Shown here: positions 52,692-62,379 of the stretch, one piece after another
Position numbering within the stretch: the stretch's first letter is position 1
Layout: each line of letters begins with the position of its first letter
Source: Planctomycetota bacterium
Lineage (GTDB): Bacteria; Planctomycetota; J058; JAJDCQ01
Direction of reading: 5' to 3'
NCBI GenBank assembly: GCA_029260755.1
Contig: JAJDCQ010000037.1
Span: 41,789 to 105,788 of the forward strand
Length of the DNA stretch: 64,000 nt
The notes under the pieces: generated by a model
The model's input: the letters and a program-made list of their open reading frames with translations, nothing else
Database searches by the model: none
What the model was told of the DNA's origin: nothing
Translations under genes and position numbers: made by a program

Positions 52692-53252
52692 ATGAAGAGC
52701 CCCCGCGCCACCGCGATCGCCATGATCGCCCTGTCCCTCGTCACCCTCGCCCTCACCCCCGCGCCGGCGCGCGCCGACGACCCGCCGACCGATGAGGAGA
52801 AGGCGAAGATCGCGGTCGACGTCCCGAACGCGGTCGTCCCGAGCAAGCGCCTCGTCTGCGGCGGACAGCCGACCGACGCCCACCTCGAGGAGGCCGCGAA
52901 GAAGGGCTTCCGCCTGGTGATCAACCTGCGGTCGAAGGCCGAGGGCCCCGAGGGCGAGAAGGAGCGAGTCGAGGCCCACGGGATGATCTACGTCTCGATC
53001 CCGATGAAGGGGGCGGACGGCGTCACCGTCGAGAACGCGAAGCGCCTGGCCGACGCGCTGAAGAAGGCCGACGACGGTCCCGTCCTCGTCCACTGCCGCG
53101 GCGGCAACCGCGTCGGCGCGCTCTTCGCGATGAAGGCATTCCACGTCGACGGCGAGAGCGCCGAGGCGGCCATCGCGCTGGGCAAGCGCCACGGCCTGAC
53201 GCATCTCGAGAAGGTCGTCCGCGAACGGCTGGTCCCGAAGAAGGACGACTAG
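52692..53252 (+). CDS. Secreted DUF442-type protein phosphatase-like protein
   Basis: A 186-aa protein with a signal peptide (1-28, TLALTPAPARAD). The rest fits the beta-lactamase-hydrolase-like/DUF442 branch of the tyrosine phosphatase superfamily: 'VCGGQPTDAHLEEAAKKGF', 'LVINLRSKAEGPEGE', 'YVSIPMKG' and the loop VHCRGGNRVGAL. In that loop the Cys and Arg are separated by four residues (CRGGNR), as in DUF442 and rhodaneses, rather than the five of classic CX5R phosphatases. A phosphatase or sulfur-transfer role is possible; the export signal puts it outside the cytoplasm. The ATG at 52692 follows GGAGCCGAGCC. It sits between two kinase genes, but its location outside the membrane argues against reversing cytoplasmic kinase activity. 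Confidence 0.8.
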   Translation: MKSPRATAIAMIALSLVTLALTPAPARADDPPTDEEKAKIAVDVPNAVVPSKRLVCGGQPTDAHLEEAAKKGFRLVINLRSKAEGPEGEKERVEAHGMIYVSIPMKGADGVTVENAKRLADALKKADDGPVLVHCRGGNRVGALFAMKAFHVDGESAEAAIALGKRHGLTHLEKVVRERLVPKKDD

Positions 53253-53273
53253 CCGGACCGGCCTGTAGAGCCC

Positions 53274-53323
53274 GGCTCGCCTTCGGCGAACGGGATGAAA
53301 CCACGGAGACACGGAGGCACGGA
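53274..53323. repeat. Second copy of hairpin plus CACGGAG repeat
   Basis: GGCTCGCC-TTC-GGCGAAC (53274-53291) is followed by ATGAAACCACGGAGACACGG and a further CACGGAGG unit to about 53325, then AGCTTCGG. The same order of hairpin, ATG-like spacer and three 8-bp CACGGAG units occurs at 37672-37721, and AGCTTCGG flanks the inverted arm there. It lies between the ends of converging genes. Confidence 0.7.
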
Positions 53324-53342
53324 GGAGCTTCGGAAAGGGAGC

Positions 53343-55763
53343 TCAGCCGCCGATCGTCTCGCGCAGCTCGGCGATCTTCTCCTCGAGCGAGGTCCGCGCG
53401 GAGCCCGGCGGCGTCCGCTGGAGGAGCGCTTCGAGGTCGACGAGGGCGGCTCGCTGATCGCCGAGCGACTCGTTCGCCATCGCGCGGAGCCGCCGCGCCG
53501 TCAGCTCCTGGGACGGCAGCCCGCGCGTCAGGACGACGTCGAGGTCGCGCCGGGCGGCCGCGAAGGCGCCGAGCTTCGAGTGGATGACGGCCCGCTCGAA
53601 GAAGCCGAGGGTGAACCCGGGCTCGAGCGCGAGCATCCGGTCGTAGTCGGCGAGGGCGCCGGGCGAATCCTCGCGCCGCGCGCGCCAGCGGCCGCGCGTC
53701 CAGAGGCTGCTTCCGACGAGCCGGGGGGCGATCGCCGACCCCGCGAGGAGGATCTCCGCGTCGGCCACCGCCTCGGCCGTTCGATCGAGGGCGGAGTAGG
53801 CGAGCATCCGGAGCGAGCGCGCGTCGTGGAGCCCGGGCGTCTCGGTGAGGATCGTCGTGAGCGTCCGGATCGCGTCCTCGCGCCGCCCCTCCCGGAACGC
53901 CGCCTGGGCCAGGTCGAGCATCCGGGACGTCTCGGCCGATGGCGGCGACGGCGACGACTGCCGCGAGGCCACCGCCCGGCGCAGGGACGCCTCGAGCGCA
54001 TCCCGGTCGGGGTCGTCGGACGCGAGCGCCGCGACGGCCAGGGCCAGGTCCTGCTCCGCCTCGTCGAGCCGCCCGAGCCCCGCGAGCACCTCACCTCGGA
54101 GACCGCGGAGGACGACGTCGCCGGGGTCGCGGGCGAGCAGCCGCTCGAGCTCGCCCATCGCTTCGGCCAGGCGCCCGAGCCGGACGTAGCAGCGGGTCCG
54201 ATCGCGGAGGGCCGATCGATCGCCGGGGTTGCTCTCGAGGATCAGGTCGATCTCGTCGAGGGCGCCCTCGAAGTCGCCCGCCCCCATCCGGAGCGCCAGG
54301 AGCTTGCCGCGCGCCCAGAGGAGCTGGGGGTCGATCGCGAGGAGGCGGTCGATCACGACGCGCTCCTCGGCCGGGTCGGTGCTCGCCGCGAGGCTGCGCC
54401 CCTCGAGGTGGTCGATGACGAGACTCCGGTGCCGCGGCGCGATCGGCGGATCGCCCCAGGCGCCCTCGTCGGCCAGCAGGTCGATGGCGCGGTCGAGCTC
54501 GCCGGCCGCCAGGTCGCTCTCACGCCGTTCGGTGTAGCCGGCGGCCCGGTCGAGGATGGCCGCGATCCGCGCGTCGAGGCTCTCGCGCTCGGGGCGCTTC
54601 GTCGTCGTCGTCGCCCCGCCCGGCGCGGGCCCGTCGCCGGCCGAGGCCGACGTCGGAGCGGGCGTCGACGTCGGCATCGCGGTGTTCGGGCGCCCCGAGA
54701 GGGCGACGCCGATGCCGATGCCGCCGACCAGGAGCACGCCGCCGAGGGCGGCGAGGATCGCCACCGGCGGCCCCGTCCGGCCGGGCGGCTCGAACCGGCG
54801 CGATCCCGTCGAGGGGCGCGAGCCTCCCGACGATGACGACGCGGGCCGCGACGCTGGCCCCGCGCCGGGCGGCCCTCGCCGGAGCGCGTGGCGGCCCGAG
54901 CCCGACCCGTGCGAGACGCCGAGGTAGCGGTCGAGCTCCGCGGCGAGCTCGACGCCCGAGCCGAACCGCTGGTCGGGCACCTTCGCGAGGCAGCGCAGAC
55001 AGATCGCGTCGAGCTCCGGCGCGATGCCCGGTCGACGCGTCGAGGGCGGCGGCGGCGGCTTCCGGACCGTCGCCATCACCTGCGCGGCGACGTCGGCCTC
55101 CCGGAACGGCGTCGTCCCGGTGAGCATGGCGTAGAGCGTCGCGCCGAGGGAGTAGATGTCGGAGGCCGGCCCGACCTGGTCGAGCGCGCCCGTCGCCTGC
55201 TCGGGCGGCCAGAAGCCCGGCGTCCCGAACGAGGCGCCCGAGACGGTGAGGCGCGTCTGCGCGAGCCGGACCGATCGGGCGAGGCCGAAGTCGGCGAGGC
55301 GCGGCTCGCCGAGCCGATCGAGGATGATGTTGGCGGGCTTGATGTCGCGGTGGACGACGCCGCGGCCGTGCGCGTGGTCGAGCGCGATGGCGAGCTTGCG
55401 TGCGATCCAGGCCGCCTCCTCGGGCGGGAGGACGCCCTCGCGCCGGAGGCGATCGTCGACCGGCTCGCCGTCGACGAGGTCCATCGCGATGTAGCGCCGG
55501 CCGTGCTCGTCGGAGCCCACGTCACGGATCCGCACGATGTTCGGATGGTCGAGGCTCCGGAGGACCGCGGCCTCGCGTCGGAACCGCTGCGTCTCGCGCG
55601 GATCGATCGCGTCGATCGGCCCGGGGTCGCTGAGCACCTTGAGGGCGACCTCGCCGCCCGAGGGATGGACCGCGCGGAAGACGACGCCGTAGGCGCCGCG
55701 GCCGAGGCGGGCGATGATCCGGTATCCCGCGATCGTCTCGGATCTCGCCGACTCGCCCGTCAC
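53343..55763 (-). CDS. Ser/Thr protein kinase with TPR array
   Basis: An 806-aa protein. The kinase domain (about 13-275) has LGRGAYGVVFRA (the second Gly of GGMG replaced), VALKVL, HRDIKPAN, DFGLAR and PPEQ, predicted active. A Gly/Ser/Pro linker leads to a membrane helix at about 335-357 (ILAALGGVLLVGGIGIGVAL). The C-terminal region (about 385-806) has TPR-like helical pairs (for example DYDRMLALEPGFTLGFFERA, RDLDVVLTRGLPSQELTARR). The start is GTG 55763, which lies only 21 nt after the stop of the SDR gene on the same strand, so it may be the third gene of that operon. The convergent DUF442 gene ends at 53252. Confidence 0.88.
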   Translation of the reverse strand: MTGESARSETIAGYRIIARLGRGAYGVVFRAVHPSGGEVALKVLSDPGPIDAIDPRETQRFRREAAVLRSLDHPNIVRIRDVGSDEHGRRYIAMDLVDGEPVDDRLRREGVLPPEEAAWIARKLAIALDHAHGRGVVHRDIKPANIILDRLGEPRLADFGLARSVRLAQTRLTVSGASFGTPGFWPPEQATGALDQVGPASDIYSLGATLYAMLTGTTPFREADVAAQVMATVRKPPPPPSTRRPGIAPELDAICLRCLAKVPDQRFGSGVELAAELDRYLGVSHGSGSGRHALRRGPPGAGPASRPASSSSGGSRPSTGSRRFEPPGRTGPPVAILAALGGVLLVGGIGIGVALSGRPNTAMPTSTPAPTSASAGDGPAPGGATTTTKRPERESLDARIAAILDRAAGYTERRESDLAAGELDRAIDLLADEGAWGDPPIAPRHRSLVIDHLEGRSLAASTDPAEERVVIDRLLAIDPQLLWARGKLLALRMGAGDFEGALDEIDLILESNPGDRSALRDRTRCYVRLGRLAEAMGELERLLARDPGDVVLRGLRGEVLAGLGRLDEAEQDLALAVAALASDDPDRDALEASLRRAVASRQSSPSPPSAETSRMLDLAQAAFREGRREDAIRTLTTILTETPGLHDARSLRMLAYSALDRTAEAVADAEILLAGSAIAPRLVGSSLWTRGRWRARREDSPGALADYDRMLALEPGFTLGFFERAVIHSKLGAFAAARRDLDVVLTRGLPSQELTARRLRAMANESLGDQRAALVDLEALLQRTPPGSARTSLEEKIAELRETIGG

Positions 55764-55784
55764 TCGATCGGCCGCCGACCCTCG

Positions 55785-56843
55785 CTACGCGCCGTCGCCG
55801 GGCGCGATGTACTTCCCCGTGCGCGGCAGGGCGATGCTGCGGAGCGTGTCGCGCAGGCCGACCCGCGGCGAAAACCCGAGCTCGCGCCGGATCCGCCGAT
55901 CGCTCACGAGCAGGTTGTAGCGGAGGAAGTCGAGCATAGGCGAGCTGAACGGCACGGCCCGGAGCCGCTCGAGCTGCCGCATGACCACGTAGGCGGCCGG
56001 GTGGGGCAGCGGCAAGGGCGACACGCCGACCTCGCGCAGCATCCCGAAGAGCGAGATCTCGCCCGGGCCGCTCACGTTGAAGATGTCGGTGCGGCCGGCC
56101 CGCAGGGCGAGGACGATCGCCTGGACGAGGTCGTCCTCGTGGATGAGCTGCATCATCGGGTCGAACCCGAACAGGACCGGGACGACGCGCCGCCGGGTGA
56201 TGTAGGCCTTGAGCGGGCTCATCACCGTCGGCCCGATCACGTGGGTCGGCCGGAGGATCGTCGTCCGGACGTGGTCGTGGCGCCACATCCACGCCTGGGC
56301 GTAGCGATCGGCCTCGACCCGCTCGCGCATGCCCGAGTAGGTCTCGAGCGCCCGGAGCGGCGCGTTCTCGGCGAGGAAGGCCGGGTTGTGGGGGTGCGCC
56401 CCGTAGACGGCCGCCGTCGAGACGACGACGACGCTCTTCACGTCGTAGCGGGCGACGTGGTCGAGCAGCTTCATCGTCGAGAGGACGTTCCGGTTGTAGC
56501 GCTTGTGCTTGCCGACCCGCGGGTCGTCCTCGAACGCGAGGTGGACGACCGCGTCGACGCCGCCCTGGCGGAAGATGTCCTCCGCCGGACGCTTCGTCAG
56601 ATCGCAGACGTAGTGCTCGACGCCGCGGGCCGCGTCGCCCTCGATCGGCTCGTGGTCGATCCCGACCCGCTCGCAGCTCCCCTCCAGCGCCCGCAGGACG
56701 AGGCGGCCGAGCCCCTTGGCGGCGCCGGTCACGACGACGCGCCGGAGGAGCGGCGGGTCCGCGTTCGCCTGCTCGTTCGCGTCCCAGCTCACCTCGGGCA
56801 CGGGCGACCGGGTGGCGGGTCCGTCGTCACGGGCGGGGCTCAA
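55785..56843 (-). CDS. Extended SDR (NAD-dependent epimerase/dehydratase-like)
   Basis: A protein of about 352 aa. The Rossmann motif is VVVTGAAKGLGRLV (about 38-51); 'DAVVHLAFEDDP', 'VVVVSTAAVYGAHP' and 'YNRNVLSTMKLL' are extended-SDR landmarks. The catalytic tetrad position reads YSGMR, i.e. YxxxR in place of YxxxK, which may alter activity. The C-terminal substrate region includes 'ILRPTHVIGP' and 'HEDDLVQAIVLAL'. The start is uncertain: TTG 56843 has an AGGGGG RBS and a TTGA overlap with the upstream acyltransferase stop; GTG 56801 and 56792 are alternatives. Pairing of an SDR with an acyltransferase resembles the mycobacterial Rv0501/Rv0502 arrangement (from memory). Confidence 0.8.
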   Translation of the reverse strand: MSPARDDGPATRSPVPEVSWDANEQANADPPLLRRVVVTGAAKGLGRLVLRALEGSCERVGIDHEPIEGDAARGVEHYVCDLTKRPAEDIFRQGGVDAVVHLAFEDDPRVGKHKRYNRNVLSTMKLLDHVARYDVKSVVVVSTAAVYGAHPHNPAFLAENAPLRALETYSGMRERVEADRYAQAWMWRHDHVRTTILRPTHVIGPTVMSPLKAYITRRRVVPVLFGFDPMMQLIHEDDLVQAIVLALRAGRTDIFNVSGPGEISLFGMLREVGVSPLPLPHPAAYVVMRQLERLRAVPFSSPMLDFLRYNLLVSDRRIRRELGFSPRVGLRDTLRSIALPRTGKYIAPGDGA

Positions 56844-57760
56844 GAGAACACCCCCTCGCGCGTCTCGAGGCCGTACTGGATCAGCCGATGGATCTTGCTC
56901 TTGACGATCTCGACCGCCCGGTCGACGTCCTCGTCGCTGGTCGAGCGGGCGTCGCCGTCGAAGTGGATCGGCTCGTCGTAGTAGACGCGGTAACGGACCG
57001 GCAGCGGCAGCAGCCCGAGCGGGCCGAGCGCCGGGAAGAACGGGGTCACCGGCACGTAGGGGAAGCCGGTCAGGCGCGCGAGCGGGGTGACGTTGCCGAC
57101 GCTCGGCATCTGCTCCTCGGCGCCGACGACCGCGCACGGAACGATCGGGGCGCCCGTCTCGAGGGCGAGGCGGACGAAGCCGGTGCCGAACTCCTGGAGC
57201 TCGTAGGCCTCCCAGATCGTCTTGCCGATCCCGCGCACGCCCTCGGGGAAGACGAGGATCGCCTCGTCGCGGCCGAGCAGCTCGCGGCAGTTCTGCGGAT
57301 CGCCGAGGACGTGGCCCATCCGCTGCATGAGCGGGCTGAACACCGGCAGGGTCGGGAACCAGCGCTCCGCCATCCCGCGGGCGAGGCGCGGCGGATCGGC
57401 CTCCATGAGCATCGAGAGGGCGACCATGAGCCCGTCCCAGGGCAGGACGCCGCTGTGGTTCGCGGCGACGATCACCCGGTCGCCCGGGAGGTGCTCCGCG
57501 CCGTGGGTCTCGACCCGGAAGTAGTGCTTGTAGATCGGGTAGGCGGCGCTGTAGAGGTACTTCGCCACGTCGGGATTGAAGCCGAACGGGTCGAAGCCGT
57601 ACTCGTTCAGCTTCGTCGGCACCCGGCGGATCCGGTCCTCGACCTCGGCCGAGACGGTCCGATCGAGGGCCGCGTGAAAGGCATCGCTGAGCTTGAAGAA
57701 CATCCGCGCGTTCCCGGCTGGCGACGCGATCGGCCGCGTCGCCCCGTCAATGTGACGCAT
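56840..57760 (-). CDS. PlsC-like acyltransferase (lysophospholipid/glycerol acyltransferase family)
   Basis: A 306-aa protein with the acyltransferase blocks of the PlsC/LPLAT superfamily. Block I is ANHSGVLPWDG (about 117-127), a variant in which His and Asp are separated by six residues, as in diacylglycerol-acyltransferase-like members. Block III is ILVFPEGVRGIG (about 188-199), and the Pro-rich block IV is APIVPCAVVG (about 220-229). These enzymes transfer acyl chains to glycerol or other lipid acceptors at the membrane. The ATG at 57760 is chosen; the ATG before FFKLSDAF, about 19 codons later, is an alternative. Its stop overlaps the SDR start by 4 nt, implying translational coupling. 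Confidence 0.85.
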   Translation of the reverse strand: MRHIDGATRPIASPAGNARMFFKLSDAFHAALDRTVSAEVEDRIRRVPTKLNEYGFDPFGFNPDVAKYLYSAAYPIYKHYFRVETHGAEHLPGDRVIVAANHSGVLPWDGLMVALSMLMEADPPRLARGMAERWFPTLPVFSPLMQRMGHVLGDPQNCRELLGRDEAILVFPEGVRGIGKTIWEAYELQEFGTGFVRLALETGAPIVPCAVVGAEEQMPSVGNVTPLARLTGFPYVPVTPFFPALGPLGLLPLPVRYRVYYDEPIHFDGDARSTSDEDVDRAVEIVKSKIHRLIQYGLETREGVFS

Positions 57761-57792
57761 CGCGACACAGCCCGTCAACCCGTCGGGCGAGT

Positions 57793-58326
57793 CTACTTCG
57801 CGGCGTCCATCGGGATCCGGGTCATCGGGATCGCCTGCTTCACCGGCCGGCCGCCCTGCTCCCCCTCGAGGGTGACGACCAGCTTCTCGCCATCGCGGGC
57901 GTAGGTGATCTTGCTCGGGAAGTCGTTCTCGGGCAGGACGAAGACCGCCCGCCCCTCGCCGGCCTCGTCGAGCCGGAAGGCGGCGGCGCCGGCGGGGTGG
58001 TCGCGCAGATCGATCCCGAAGTGGCGGACCGAGTAGATGATCCCCTTGTCGCCCGCGTCGGCGATCGAGATCAGCTCGGTCATCGTCACCCGGTCGCCGC
58101 GGAAGAACCGCGCCATCCCGATGAGGGTCCCGCCGCGCGGCGGGCTCCAGTACTCCTCGAACGAGCCGCCTTCGGCCCGCCAGCCGCCGACGAGCCAGGC
58201 GAGGCTCTCGATCGAGGGGGCGTCGCCGCCGTCGTCGTCGGCGACGGCCGGATTCCCGACGAGGAGCGAGGCCAGGGCGACGAGGCCGAACGCGACGGCG
58301 AGCGATCTCGGAAGCGGGCGAGTCAT
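57793..58326 (-). CDS. Secreted DUF6265-like protein
   Basis: A 177-aa protein with a signal peptide (about 1-30, AVAFGLVALASLLVGNPAVADD). The core 'LAWLVGGWRAEGG', 'FEEYWSPPRGGTLIGMARFF' and 'ELISIADAGDKGIIYSVRHFG' is the pattern I associate with the DUF6265 family, a lipocalin-like beta-barrel of unknown function. The ATG at 58326 follows CAGGAG and gives the signal peptide start. It is 32 nt before the acyltransferase gene on the same strand and divergent from the gene at 58482 (155 nt between). Confidence 0.75.
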   Translation of the reverse strand: MTRPLPRSLAVAFGLVALASLLVGNPAVADDDGGDAPSIESLAWLVGGWRAEGGSFEEYWSPPRGGTLIGMARFFRGDRVTMTELISIADAGDKGIIYSVRHFGIDLRDHPAGAAAFRLDEAGEGRAVFVLPENDFPSKITYARDGEKLVVTLEGEQGGRPVKQAIPMTRIPMDAAK

Positions 58327-58481
58327 CGGTCGATCTCCTGAAGGCGGCGGCGAGCGCCGGAGCGGCGACGATACCATCTCGGTGAGGTCGCGGCCGCCTT
58401 GACGGCGCGGGCCGCACCCTGAATCATCCCTTCGCTCCCCCCCGTCCGCCTCGACCGCCCCCCGAACGGAGGAACGTCCCG

Positions 58482-60311
58482 ATGCCTCGATCCCGGACCG
58501 CCGCCGCGACCGCCCTCCTGCTCGCCCTCGCGCTCGGGGTCGCGTTGGTCGCGCCGTCGCGGAACGCCCGCTCCGACGACGACGAGGCGAAGACGCGCAC
58601 GACGCAGCTCTGGCAGACGATCTCGTATCTCGGCCGGCGCGTCGGCTGGGTCCACTTCGAGTACACGATCGAGCTCGCCCGCGACGGCAAGACGCCGAAA
58701 GGACGCCGGATCGTTCGCCGCGAGACGACGCGCGTCCCGATCGGCGGCGAGCGGATGGGCGAGCAGACGATGCTGGTCGAGGCCGACCTCGAGGCCGACT
58801 GGAGCCTGAAGCAGTACGTCGTCACCCGCGAGAACGAGCTCATCCGGAGCGTCGACGAGATCGTGGTCGAGGGGAAGCTCGTCAAGACGAAGCGGACCTT
58901 CTGGGCGGGCGAGCGTCGATCGCCCGAGCGGATGGGCGAGGGCAAGGTCATCACGGAGTCCGAGTTCCCGCTCGAGAAGAACGGGTCGCTCCGGATCGCC
59001 CATCTCTACCGCCTCGGCGACGCCCCCCTCGGAAGCGACCTCGAGCGGGCGTGGACCTCGATCAACCACGCGCGCGGGTTCGAGTCGCCGGTCGCCTACA
59101 AGGTCACCGAAGAGCTCCCCGACGGCAACTTCCGGGTCGTCGCGCAGTCGCTGGCCGGGCGCCGCCGCGTCCGGGAGACCGACTACATCCTGCGGCGGTC
59201 CGACGGCGCGCCGCTCCTGCAGGCCTCCCCCGACAGCGAGTTCGTCTTCACCGTCGCCGCCGACGAGGGCGACGCGAAGAACCTCGACGGCCCCGCCGCC
59301 GAACCCGACCGCGCCCGCGGGATCGGGATGCGGATCGGGAAGGACGGGCACATCACGAACGTCTACGGCGGGTATCGCCTGAAGATCCCCGAGCTGCCGT
59401 TCACCGCCGACGGCGGGCCGGGCGGGATCGTCGTCGGCGACCCCACCCGGCAGATCAACGTCCTCTTCCTCGACTTCGAGGACGAGCCCTCGCTCGAGGC
59501 GTTCTTCGGGAGGGTCGACGCGCTGAACGAGGCGCGCTTCAAGCGCGAAGGACCCTACGAGGCGACGGCGCCGACCGACGCGAAGCTCGGCCCGCTCGCG
59601 GCCAAGGAGGTGCGGGGCAAGCTCGTCTCGCGGGGCGAGGCGCAGGAGTTCCGCAACACCTACGCGTGGGCCGACGACGGCCGCGCCTGGCTCGTCGTCT
59701 GCATCGCGCCGCCGGGCGGCCTCGACGAGCACACCCACGCCCAGCTCGACGCCCTCCTCGCCGGCTTCGCGACGATCCCGAAGGAGCGCTGCGAGATCCA
59801 GGCCGAGGAGGCGGTCTGGCGCGACCCGTTCGTCGAGTTCGAGGTGTCCGCGATCGACGGCTGGAAGATCGTCGACGAGCGCCCGCCCCCGCCGAAGCCC
59901 GGCGAGCCGCCGGAGCGGCGCGAGCGCGACGAGAAGCCCAAGCCGCCGTTCCGGATCGTCCGCGACGGCCGGACCGCCTTCGCGACGGTCGCCGCCTCGC
60001 GGGCGCCGATCGCGTTCACCCTCGACACGGCCGCCGAATCGGTCCGCCACACCGCGGCCCGCGAGCACGGCGACCAGGTGAGCGACATCACCGTCGAGCG
60101 GACCGAGCTCGGCGAGCGCGATGCGCTCCGGGTGCGGTTCCTCGTCTCGAACGAGACGGGCGGCGGCGCCCACGTCATCCGCCGGATCACCTTCGTCGAC
60201 GACGGCCGCGTCCTCACCCTCAGCGGCTCCATCAAGGATCCCAAGGACGAGGAGACGATCGCCGCCGAGCTCGACGCGATCGCCGAGACGCTCGGCCCGT
60301 GGGAGCCCTAG
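58482..60311 (+). CDS. Large secreted protein of unknown function
   Basis: A 609-aa protein with a signal peptide (1-31, [21 protein letters not shown]) and no other membrane segment. The mature part has mixed alpha/beta content, with a beta-rich N-terminal half ([20 protein letters not shown] and 'YLGRRVGWV' turning up again as [15 protein letters not shown] strands), a Pro/Arg-rich stretch at about 475-495 ([17 protein letters not shown]) and a C-terminal 'AAESVRHTA...[21 protein letters not shown]' region (shortened) like a solute-associated domain. I do not recognise a family. The stop is 4 nt before the uvrB start, so the two genes are probably co-transcribed. Confidence 0.7.
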   Translation: MPRSRTAAATALLLALALGVALVAPSRNARSDDDEAKTRTTQLWQTISYLGRRVGWVHFEYTIELARDGKTPKGRRIVRRETTRVPIGGERMGEQTMLVEADLEADWSLKQYVVTRENELIRSVDEIVVEGKLVKTKRTFWAGERRSPERMGEGKVITESEFPLEKNGSLRIAHLYRLGDAPLGSDLERAWTSINHARGFESPVAYKVTEELPDGNFRVVAQSLAGRRRVRETDYILRRSDGAPLLQASPDSEFVFTVAADEGDAKNLDGPAAEPDRARGIGMRIGKDGHITNVYGGYRLKIPELPFTADGGPGGIVVGDPTRQINVLFLDFEDEPSLEAFFGRVDALNEARFKREGPYEATAPTDAKLGPLAAKEVRGKLVSRGEAQEFRNTYAWADDGRAWLVVCIAPPGGLDEHTHAQLDALLAGFATIPKERCEIQAEEAVWRDPFVEFEVSAIDGWKIVDERPPPPKPGEPPERRERDEKPKPPFRIVRDGRTAFATVAASRAPIAFTLDTAAESVRHTAAREHGDQVSDITVERTELGERDALRVRFLVSNETGGGAHVIRRITFVDDGRVLTLSGSIKDPKDEETIAAELDAIAETLGPWEP

Positions 60312-60315
60312 GCCG

Positions 60316-62379
60316 ATGCCGGAGCGAGGCGAGATCGGCGGCCCGCCGCGGCAGCGGCGATTCACCGAGAGCAAGCCGTTCGAGCTCGTCAGCGACTTCA
60401 CGCCCGCGGGCGATCAGCCGCAGGCGATCGACGCGATCGTCCGGGAGCTCGAGGCGGGCGCCCACGAGCAGGTGCTCCTCGGCGTCACCGGCAGCGGCAA
60501 GACGTTCACGATCGCGAACACGATCCTCCGGACCCAGCGCCCGACCCTGGTGATCGCCCACAACAAGACGCTCGCGACGCAGCTCTTCCTCGAGCTGCGC
60601 GAGCTCTTCCCCGAGAACGCGGTCGGCTACTTCGTCTCCTACTACGACTACTACCAGCCCGAGGCCTACATCCCGAGCAGCGACACCTACATCGAGAAGG
60701 ACTCGATCAAGAACGACCGGATCGACAAGCTCCGCCACGGGACGACGCGCGACCTGCTCACCCGGCGCGACGTCATCATCGTGGCGAGCGTCTCGTGCAT
60801 CTACGGCCTCGGCTCGCCCGAGGCGTACATGTCGATGATGGTCGAGCTCGAGCGCGGCCAGACGATCACCCGCGACGAGATCCTGAGGCGCCTCGCGGTG
60901 ACCCAGTACACGCGCAACGACTACGACCTCCGCCGCGGGACGTTCCGGACGCGCGGCGACGTCATCGACGTCGTGCCCGCCCACGAGGAGGCGCGCGCCA
61001 TCCGGATCGAGATGTTCGGCGACGAGGTCGAGGTGATCCGCGAGATCGACCCGCTCACCGGTGAGGACCACGGCGAGATCGAGCGGGTCGAGATCTACCC
61101 GAAGAGCCACTACGTGACGCCCGAGGAGCTGCTCGAGCGGGCGCTCGGCACGATCGAGGCCGAGCTCGACGAGCGGCTCGACGACCTGCGCACCAAGCAC
61201 CTCCTGGTGGAGGCGCAGCGCCTCGAGCAGCGGACGACCTACGACCTCGAGCTCCTCCGCGAGGTCGGCGCCTGCAACGGGATCGAGAACTACAGCCGCC
61301 ACCTCACCGGGCGCGAGCCGGGGCAGCCGCCGCCGACCCTGATGGACTACCTCCACGAGGACACGCTGCTCATCATCGACGAGAGCCACCAGACGCTGCC
61401 CCAGATCGGCGCCATGTACAAGGGCGACCGCTCCCGGAAGGAGACCCTCGTCGAGTTCGGCTTCCGCCTCCCGAGCGCGCTCGACAACCGCCCCCTCCGG
61501 GCGCAGGAGTTCGAGGAGTACGCCTACCAGCGCATCTACGTGAGCGCGACGCCGGGCCCGGTCGAGCTCGAGCGGTGCGGCGGGAGGATCGCCGAGCAGG
61601 TCGTCCGGCCGACCGGGCTGACCGATCCGCCGGTCGAGATCCGCCCGACCAAGGACCAGGTCCACGACCTCGCGACGGAGGTGCGCGCCCGCGCCGACAG
61701 CGGCGAGCGGACGCTCGTGACGACGCTCACCAAGAGAATGGCCGAGGACCTGACCGAGTACTACCTCGACGAGGGGATCCGGGCGAAGTACCTCCACGCC
61801 GACATCGACACGATGGAGCGGGCCGACATCATCAAGGCGCTCCGCCAGGGCGAGTTCGACTGCCTCGTCGGAATCAACCTGCTCCGCGAGGGGCTCGACC
61901 TGCCGGAGGTGAGCCTCATCGGCATCCTCGACGCCGACAAGGAGGGATTCCTCCGCAGCGCGACGTCACTGATCCAGACGTTCGGACGCGCCGCCCGCAA
62001 CGTGAACGGCCGCGTGATCATGTACGCCGACTCCGAGACCCGCTCGATGAAGATCGCGATCAGCGAGACCGACCGCCGCCGCAAGATCCAGGAGGAATAC
62101 AACGTCGAGCACGGGATCACCCCGACGACCATCTCGAAGAAGATCGGAGCATCCCTCGCCGCGATCACCGATGCGGACTACCTCGACCTCGACGAGCTCG
62201 TCGAAGACGCGGACGAGAACGAGCGCGGCGAGAAGCGCCTCACGCCCGAGGACATCCGAAAGCGAATCAAGGAGGTCCGCGCCGAGATGCTCGAGACCGC
62301 GAAGCGACTCGAGTTCGAGAAGGCCGCCGAGCTGCGCGACGAGCTCCAGCGCCTGGAGCGGCTGGAGATGGCGCTGTAG
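60316..62379 (+). CDS. uvrB: UvrABC excinuclease subunit B
   Basis: A 687-aa excision-repair helicase-like protein of the usual length (E. coli 673 aa). The P-loop is GVTGSGKTF (about 55-62), the beta-hairpin region reads [20 protein letters not shown] (about 111-130), the DExH-like motif is IIDESH and later motifs ([23 protein letters not shown]) are present. The C-terminal UVR domain (about 650-687, [19 protein letters not shown]) that binds UvrC is complete. The ATG at 60316 is 4 nt after the preceding stop. Its TAG stop overlaps the GTG start of the SMI1/KNR4 gene by one base. Confidence 0.96.
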   Translation: MPERGEIGGPPRQRRFTESKPFELVSDFTPAGDQPQAIDAIVRELEAGAHEQVLLGVTGSGKTFTIANTILRTQRPTLVIAHNKTLATQLFLELRELFPENAVGYFVSYYDYYQPEAYIPSSDTYIEKDSIKNDRIDKLRHGTTRDLLTRRDVIIVASVSCIYGLGSPEAYMSMMVELERGQTITRDEILRRLAVTQYTRNDYDLRRGTFRTRGDVIDVVPAHEEARAIRIEMFGDEVEVIREIDPLTGEDHGEIERVEIYPKSHYVTPEELLERALGTIEAELDERLDDLRTKHLLVEAQRLEQRTTYDLELLREVGACNGIENYSRHLTGREPGQPPPTLMDYLHEDTLLIIDESHQTLPQIGAMYKGDRSRKETLVEFGFRLPSALDNRPLRAQEFEEYAYQRIYVSATPGPVELERCGGRIAEQVVRPTGLTDPPVEIRPTKDQVHDLATEVRARADSGERTLVTTLTKRMAEDLTEYYLDEGIRAKYLHADIDTMERADIIKALRQGEFDCLVGINLLREGLDLPEVSLIGILDADKEGFLRSATSLIQTFGRAARNVNGRVIMYADSETRSMKIAISETDRRRKIQEEYNVEHGITPTTISKKIGASLAAITDADYLDLDELVEDADENERGEKRLTPEDIRKRIKEVRAEMLETAKRLEFEKAAELRDELQRLERLEMAL

